Shown here: one piece after another, positions 57,523 through 64,000 of the stretch
Position numbering within the stretch: position 1 is the first letter of the stretch
Layout: each line of letters opens with the position of its first letter
NCBI GenBank assembly: GCA_963693085.1
Contig: OY856413.1
Coordinates: 467,177,879-467,241,878 of the forward strand
DNA length: 64,000 bases
Direction: 5' to 3'
Source: Alisma plantago-aquatica
Lineage: Eukaryota; Streptophyta; Magnoliopsida; Alismatales; Alismataceae
Program-made: the position numbers and the translations under genes
Notes under the pieces: model-generated
The model's input: only the letters and a program-made list of their open reading frames with translations
Databases searched by the model: none
What the model was told of the DNA's origin: nothing

Positions 57523-59591
57523 TGTAACATCCCTGACCTGGGTTATGCCTTAACCCTAGGAGTTTTGATTAAGCAAGATAATTAAAATCCTTAATCTTAT
57601 TTGGTGAACAGTAATTAAGGCTCAAGAGGAACTTATGTTTCAATTTTGGTCATGTTTGAACAATGTTGAAGCAATGTTTGCTTATTTTGGACTAATGTTC
57701 AAATTACCCAAGTTAAGGGGTTAACTTGCAAATTGCACATGCTAAGATGTTCCTATGATGTTGAGACATCATAATAATGAATATGATGTAGTGGTATGGA
57801 TTCCACAGGCTTGGGCACCAAGATAAAGCTTGTAGAGCAATCCTCGTATATTAAAACCTAGTTTTGGTGTAATGTGTAATTTACCCAAAACCTAGGGTTC
57901 AACATGCAAAATAACACCTCTAGAGGGTCTATCATGTTTCTTGGCATCAAGTAGAGCAAAGAAAATGAGAGGGGTGCCTCATTTGAATGATCATGGAGGA
58001 GAGAGAATCTTGATATTGAAATAATCAAGATTTAAGCACAAATGGCTCTTTAATATAACTTAATGCAAAAGAAAATATAATAATTATGGAGCCCTTTAAA
58101 TAAAAGTTGGAGGATGTGTTTAAAATAGTTTGTGCATACTTGTTCCATTCTTGGGAACCAAAAAGATATTGGTTGAAGTGGAAAGTTACATTAATTTAAT
58201 ATATAAGCAATATCCAAAAAGGGTGGATATTAATATACATGTCTTTTAGATGTTTAGTCCCTTTTCCTATAAACCTTGGATAATGGAGAAGTTTTGCATG
58301 GTAATAGAAGGTGGACACATAGACAAGATAGTGGAGGAGGACTTGGTGGTTTTAATTGGGAGATAAAAAGGAAATAACTATATTTTTCCATTTGCCTTGA
58401 AGACCCATAAAAATATATATGTATCTTTTCCAACAACACAAAGGATCGTTTCCCTTAGTTCTTTTCTTCTTCACTTTGCTTTGACAGACCAAGGAAGAGC
58501 TCTGGACCAAAGGAAGGACGACCAAGCTAGTTTGGTAAGTTTGGATTATCATCTACCTCGAATTCATAGTAGAAACCATAATATAAGGTTAGATTCATGG
58601 TTTTCTTCACACGATTTCCTTTTTTAGCCATCATGTCCATCCAAAAAGTGGAGGAAGGACCTTGGGCAACTGCTGGAGCTCAAACCACCATTAAATCTAT
58701 AGAGCTTGGAGCTCTGGATCAGTCCTAGAGGTGGGTTTTATAACTCTAACCCTTAATCTTTGCTAATGCATCCTTCTCTTCTAAAATCATTGGTTAATTA
58801 TCTTCTTTTGCTACTCTTGTGTTCTTGCTATAAATTCTGTGAAGAACAACCCATGTTCTTGGTTGAACAGAGGTAGACGAAGGTGGCGTTAATTTTGATG
58901 GTTATCCAAGAAATTTACTTTAGCAAACGGTCTTGGAGGTCTACTTTACCAAACGGTCTCAAGGGCAGACCAAGACCGCATGAGGGTCCAAATGGTCTTA
59001 GACCGTTTGAAGGTTTAGTATGCTAGACCGTTTGAGGTCTAAGTTGTCAAGATCATTTGGGGACTTAAAGGCCAAGAACGTTTGGTGGTTGATTAACCTA
59101 AACCCCTTGGGTACTTAAAGTGGTTAAAGAACAAGGTGTTTAGTTAATTAATACATGATGTAATTAAAGGTAATCATGGTACTTGTACCTTAATGGGATA
59201 GTGTGATTGAAACCCATGAAGTAGTTAAACTCTAATGATTACAATGGTAATGATATAACCTTGAAGTCAATTCTCTTTCATGATTGAGTTGACTTAACCT
59301 AATCAAGGATGAAGCTTATATCATCCAATAGGGGATGAAAGAGAAAAGATTATTTCTATGAATGTTAATCAAGTAATGGACACCCAATATGGGTGAATGC
59401 CTAATTAGGATATGATCTGTGTTAGTGAGATCATGAAACCCCAATTATGATGGTTAATGAATCATAACCCTAATTAAGGATATTATTGGAAATAATCCTA
59501 ATACATGATGATGGTATGATCTTAATTCATAAGTGATGACATGATCAACCCTAATTTAGGGTACTTTGATGATCACTCCTATTTGTAATGT

Positions 59592-59735
59592 GAATAGTAA
59601 ACCCTAATCTAGGGTAATGAGATAAAATATGAATAGTAAACCCTAATCTAGGGTAATGTGATGTAATGTGAATAGTAAACCCTAATCTAGGGTAATGTGA
59701 TGTAATGTAAAAAGTAAACCCTAATTGTGGGTTAT
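59592..59735 (+). repeat. 39-bp tandem repeat in the right LTR
   Basis: GAATAGTAAACCCTAATCTA begins at 59592, 59631 and 59670, with a decayed fourth copy near 59711. The left LTR has only two copies (about 52257 and 52295). Copy number has changed since the two LTRs were identical. Confidence 0.85.
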
Positions 59736-60035
59736 GGAATAAGAAACCCTAATGGAGGGTAATGACATGAGAAACCCTAATTTGGAGTGATGTTATAAGA
59801 AACCCCAATTGGGATGAACAGTAAGTCTAATTATAGTTTATTGAATATGAAACCCTAGTTTTAAGGGATGTTATGTGGAACCCTGATATTATGATATGGT
59901 GTAAGACCTAATTCAGGGTGATGTCATGTGATGATATATGAAATCCTAGAGATGGTTTAATAGCCAGTACACCAAAGAGAGGTGTGGCTAAAATAATTAA
60001 ATAAAATGAATATGTTATAAACATGAAGGATAGGG

Positions 60036-60416
60036 TTGATGAACCATGTGAATGATAATGTAGTGATTGTAAGGAATAAGGATCTAAAAGACAAGATGAT
60101 GCCTGGATCCTTGTACAACCATCTCTATACATGGGTAATAACCTATACACCTTTTAATGATGAGGACATGAAACTTTTAGGAATGATGTATGCTATACTA
60201 AATAATAATGTGGAAAATAGCCTAGGAGCTGAAATACCTAAAATAGTTTATAATGGTTTATCATATATAAACAATGTCTATCTGTTGGATAAGTCCATAT
60301 CATTAAAGACAATTGGACAATTCGAATGTGTGACCCATGCACCACATGATGAAAGTAACAAGTTAGTGGATAAGGTATTAAGAGGGAAATACCTTAATAC
60401 AAAGTTAGTTGATTAA
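60036..60416 (+). CDS. LTR-embedded reading frame of unknown function, 126 codons
   Basis: The frame starts MMNHVNDNVVIVRNKD, has an SLYNHLYTWVITYTPFND segment and a GQFECVTHAPHDESNKLVD segment near its end. I recognise no family. A copy with one stop is present in the left LTR. In the much older minus-strand copy (near 17.0 kb) the same frame can be read in part, with similar residues (E-x-PK-x-V-x-NG...SISL). Coding in an LTR is unusual. It may be real or simply sequence with low stop density. There is no evidence of expression. Confidence 0.3.
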   Translation: MMNHVNDNVVIVRNKDLKDKMMPGSLYNHLYTWVITYTPFNDEDMKLLGMMYAILNNNVENSLGAEIPKIVYNGLSYINNVYLLDKSISLKTIGQFECVTHAPHDESNKLVDKVLRGKYLNTKLVD

Positions 60417-62841
60417 CTTAAGATTATAGAAATGAAAAGAAAGTGATATATTCATATATGATCGATATCACATTTTGCATTTCATTGTAGACTTACCTTG
60501 ATGAACCCCTAATCCAATATTCTTGGTTAAGAAACACATGAAATGTGTGTTATGAAATTGTTACAATAAAGATGTAATGAACTCAATGTACTTTGATAAA
60601 TGTTGACCAATATATCTGGAGAATGGGGTAAGCTAATCAATGAGTATAATGCAATTATATCATGACAAGGATGAGAAATGAACTCATGCTTTGAATTGAT
60701 GACTATTAATGATATATGATAAGAATGGTAATCATAAGAAAATACTTATGATGTCTTGAATGCTCCTAGAAGTGTGGAGTAATACATTTGGGTTGAACTT
60801 ATAATGTGAGCATAAAACCCTAATTAATGTAATATGGGAAATCCTAACCCTAATTTTGGGTAAAGGGAACGAAAACTCCTAATTGATAGATAACCCTAAT
60901 CCTGATAAAGGATGGTGGTGTTACTAATGTTTCATATGATGTGACAAATGACTTACATGACTGTTATCATGTCTATTAATTATGTAGACATCATGAGATA
61001 ATGAATATAGCCAGATATGAGCTATGACTTTCATATAATAAACATTTTGTATGGCCTTATGTGCCTGATGTTGTTGTTGCTTAGTAAAAGTAACAAAATG
61101 TGCATGAAGCTTATGAGTTCCATGAGTAAGTTGTTGCCTAGTGAAAGTAGCAAAACATTCAATAAGATTTGAGAGCCAGGTAAGATACTTGTGTAACAAG
61201 TATTATGTATACCCCGGTCTGAGAACCTGGAGGTAATAGTTACCTAATAAGTGGTAACAGTGATAGTGATGAATTGAGGGTATGAATACCCAGACTTGAT
61301 GAGTATGATAATCATGTTATTAAGAGATGTGAACTTTCAAAGAAATGAAATGAGGGATTAAGATCTCAATGCCTTACAAAAAATTGAACAGTGATTGATG
61401 AAAACAGTACATATTTCTTTATAGCACTCGTCTGAATAAGTTATGTTTGAGAACTTGACTGATGCTAAAAGAATATGCGAATGTACTTAATTAATTAAGT
61501 GAAATCATATAATGAAGAGCCCTGACCTTAGATCCATCATCCTCAGCAATAGGTGATGGTGTAACGAGTGATCCGCGGCAAAATGCGGAACACATATTTT
61601 GAATATGTGGGGGCAATGGGTGATTGTATCCTGACGTCCTAATGAGGGAATTGATGAAAGGTAAACAACAAACCTCTCAATCCTTCATTACTTGCACCGT
61701 GATGGATGTATCACGAATCTCCTAAAGATTGGGACAGATGCAGTACACATCTCCCAATGTTAATGTCAGATCAATGTAGATAAACATGAGATCTCACGAT
61801 CGTGAAGAGAGTACAGAAAGCCACTGTAACTCTAATAGAGAAGTTGCCAGAATACCCTGGAAAGCTATTTTATTAGAGACACGAAATGTCATGCATGTTG
61901 TTCCTCACGCTGACTGAGGAGGATGAGGTCATAGGAATCTGGCTCTTCTGATGACCTATGTATGGTACTGATTGCGATTTTGTAATGGTCAGTTGGAGTA
62001 TGAGCGGTATACCTCATCTCCTCAGGGCATAAGTATGTTTGTAAAATGTAATCAGCCACGTAGCATATTTGCTTAAGGTTGATCTATGAGAATCAATGAT
62101 TGATGATACATTGTTTAATATGTCCTAGTTGGATAGATAATATACATGTTCTTCATATTCCTATCTGATTAAATGACTTGTTACTCAATCAAGTTATAAT
62201 TGAAATGATCGCATAAAGAATACGGTTCTACTTAGTTTAATTCAGTAAATAACATGTTGTTGGATATTTATAATTCTACTTCTTAGTGTTATTCCTCTAT
62301 CTGCAATAACAATGTTTCTGGCGAAGAGTTATAACTCTCGCTAGGACAATTGTCAATTGTCTCACCCCCGTGGGATTAAATTTTTAGGTAATCACCGAAG
62401 AAGAGGAAGAAACCCTTCAGTGGGTGAGTAGCAACAACAACAGCAATAGTAATGACAGCAGTGATCCACAGGTGATGGCACTATCTGTCAGGTCTTATAT
62501 ATAGGGAGTCCTATGTGTCATATTTGTACTCTCAGGTCCTTAGAGTCAGTGGATGGTTTAATATAGATTTGAGATTTTGGCTTAATGCCTTGAGATTTTT
62601 GTACACTGCTTATGTATTGTTTAACAGGGCAGTTGGTGCTTGTGACTCTTAAGATGTGATGATACAGAGATGTGCTGATGTATCACCTTGTAAATAACTT
62701 ATCTTGTTCATTTATGAAAGAATCCTACAGTTTGTGGGCCTTTATGTAAAAAGTTTTAATTTTTAGTGATTTTCAGTAATTCTGCTGGTAATTAATCGCT
62801 TCCGCATCGTTAATAACATTTTGTTTGAATGGTGGTCTACA

Positions 62842-63999
62842 CCAGCAGCACAAAAAGCATATTGACGAGTAGTTGGAAAGCCTAGCCCAGAGTATCAATC
62901 ACTAAGTAGGGTGTTTCCCCTCCAATACTGAGGCAAATCCATGTGGGAATGATACCATAAACATGGCCGTCTTAAGGTCAGGCACAGTGGTGCAACCAGC
63001 TATTGACAAGAGAGCAACAATGGTGACAACACCAGTTGAGGATGTTAACGCTGAGGAATTGGAAGAAATACACACAAATTCGAAGAATGTAATAAAAGAA
63101 AGAGTCGACGATGTCCCTTTCGAGTAGCGTCCAGAAAAGTATACACCTCACATACCTTTCCCACTCAAGTTGGTAAAGACACAAATGAAGAAGAGGTATG
63201 AGAAGTTCATGGCTACAGTAATGAAGTTGCACCTCGACATCCCATTCTTGGATTCTATCAATGGGATGCCCACATACACAAAGTTCTTGAAAGACCTGGT
63301 CTTGAGAAAAAAGAGAGGCGAAGATGTTGAAACTATGAAACTAGCACAAATGTCCAGTTCTTTTATCAAGGCAAGTATGCCTTCTAAGAGGAAAGATCCT
63401 TGGGCTTTTTTCATCTCGTTCCAGGTTCTGGGGAAAACATAACCCTCAAAGGTCTGGCGGACCTGGGAGCAAGTATCATCTTAATGCCCTTATCCCTTGC
63501 AAAGAGGTTAGGACTCACCGACATGGTGAGCACCAATATGAGAATTCATCTTGCGGATCGCACCTTCACCAGACCTGTTGAAGTGGTCGAAGACGTGCCC
63601 ATTAGAGTTAGGCAGTTCTTTATAACCTGTGACATCATTTTAATCAACACCATGGAAGATCCTAGCTGCCCCATTATCTTCGGGCGACCCTTCCTTGCAA
63701 CTGGAAGAGCAATCATTGATGTGGAAGCGAGAATGATAACAATTAGAGGTTAAAGAGAGTACATCAACTTCAAAATCTATGATTGTATGAAATCCTTCTC
63801 GTTATTTGAGTTATCTTATTTCGTTGAAAGCTATCAGCAGCTCTGCAATGAAGTAAGGGAAGAAAAAGCTATGGTAGACCCAATAATGTGTGCCTTATCT
63901 TGTGAAGCACATGTGGTCGAGGACCCGGAGGTGAAGGAACTGGTGTTTCTAGGAGATGAAGATTTGTTTGAAGTAGAAGACCCAGTTGAGATAGTGATG
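62842..63999 (+). pseudogene. Athila gag C-terminus and aspartic protease, frameshifted
   Basis: After the nested element, reading resumes QQHKKHIDE, then LRSGTVVQPA, then a block typical of Athila before the protease (YTPHIPFPLKLVKTQMKKRY, LHLDIPFLDSINGMPTYTKF). Two open frames overlap at 63400-63442 and must be joined by a frameshift. The second (63400-63753) holds the retropepsin active site LADLGASIILMPLSLAKRLG and the flap-side IIFGRPFLATGRAIIDV. The active-site Asp is present. Stops occur at about 62875, 63125 and after 63750. The protein continues beyond the window toward reverse transcriptase. Confidence 0.85.
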
Positions 64000-64000
64000 T

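Larger units (their letters stand above)
51232..62841 (+). mobile_element. Giant-LTR non-autonomous retrotransposon nested in Athila gag, about 11.6 kb
   Basis: Long direct repeats flank a short internal region (55436-57522, 2.1 kb) with no pol. The right LTR is 5.3 kb (57523-62841). The left LTR (51232-55435, 4.2 kb) matches only the last 4.27 kb of it, so its first 1.04 kb is missing. A tRNA-iMet-type primer site follows the left LTR, and a Tekay-like tail (TTTCGGGGACAAAATCC) precedes the right LTR. The word CCAGCA lies just outside each end (51223-51228 and 62842-62847). Whether it is the target duplication is unclear, given the truncated left LTR. Confidence 0.8.
57523..62841 (+). repeat. 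Right LTR of the giant-LTR element, 5.3 kb
   Basis: It starts TGTAACATCCCTGACCTGGG and ends GGTGGTCTACA. The first 1.04 kb is absent from the left LTR but is present, in reverse, in the minus-strand copy at 18-19.27 kb, which confirms that it belongs to the LTR. A TATATAAG box is at about 58199. Many AACCCTAAT words are scattered through it. It contains the motif array at 58.92-59.09 kb, a short tandem repeat at 59.6 kb and an open frame at 60036-60416. Confidence 0.8.
48663..64000 (+). mobile_element. Athila-type Ty3/Gypsy retrotransposon, running off the window, with nested element
   Basis: The order is LTR (from about 48663), a worn tRNA-Asp primer site (49963), gag (50230-51222), a nested element (51232-62841), then the rest of gag and the protease (62842-64000). 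Gag and protease blocks are those of the Athila lineage. Many codons expected to be CAG or CAA are TAG or TAA, consistent with C-to-T decay at methylated sites. Reverse transcriptase, integrase and the 3' LTR would lie beyond 64000. Confidence 0.85.

Noticed and set aside
51800..60900. Many AACCCTAA/AACCCTAAT words suggesting telomeric repeats
   Set aside because: They are dispersed, not in tandem heptamers, and occur inside both LTRs at the same positions. They are part of the LTR sequence and not an interstitial telomere.

Overview
This window looks like repeat-derived intergenic DNA from a flowering plant with a large genome. I find no convincing host gene, tRNA, rRNA or CRISPR array. Nearly everything that can be identified is a transposable element or a fragment of one. 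The primer-binding sites of its LTR elements match plant tRNA-iMet or tRNA-Asp. The LTR families are plant types: Tekay/Del-like, Athila/Tat, Sirevirus and other Copia, and a large non-autonomous derivative. There is also an L1-type LINE and a CACTA transposon. Most reading frames are broken by stops and frameshifts.

Layout, left to right. (1) 1-783 is the end of an LTR containing a small minisatellite. (2) 1753-12740 is a decayed LINE on the minus strand, split by a 6,231-bp CACTA element (2469-8699). The CACTA has CACTA/TAGTG ends and a 3-bp GCA target duplication, and carries a TNP1/Ptta-like gene followed by a Ulp1-like protease domain. (3) 12.8-15.8 kb is AT-rich, with a Copia-like PBS and an (AT)n tract. 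(4) 15.8-20.5 kb is a minus-strand member of a giant-LTR family, with a 57-58-bp tandem array, followed by a 14-copy 32-bp minisatellite. (5) 21.0-26.4 kb is a minus-strand Tekay-like gag pseudogene, cut in its zinc knuckle by a different LTR. (6) 27.8-30.1 kb is a Copia LTR with its PBS, next to a LINE RNase H pseudogene (30.1-31.5 kb). (7) 32.1-34.5 kb is a Sirevirus 3' LTR with several polypurine tracts. (8) 34.6-35.1 kb is an Athila-like LTR fragment with paired TATA boxes.

From 35.8 kb to the end is a dense nest. An old copy of a LARD-like (non-autonomous) element, 35.8-39.9 kb, was hit by a roughly 3.2-kb solo LTR (36391-39622) and by a second copy of its own family (39913-48658). That second copy has about 2.13-kb LTRs, a tRNA-Asp-type PBS and one acidic gag-like pseudogene. 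Immediately after it an Athila element begins (LTR from about 48663, PBS about 49963, gag from 50230). Its gag is split at about 51.23 kb by an 11.6-kb element of the giant-LTR family (51232-62841). Athila gag and protease resume at 62842 and run off the window.

Two points stand out. The giant-LTR family has LTRs up to about 5.3 kb around an internal region of only about 2.1 kb with no pol, and its LTR carries a 126-codon reading frame. In addition, LTRs of at least five families each carry arrays of short palindromic or near-palindromic CCG-containing motifs close to the TATA box.
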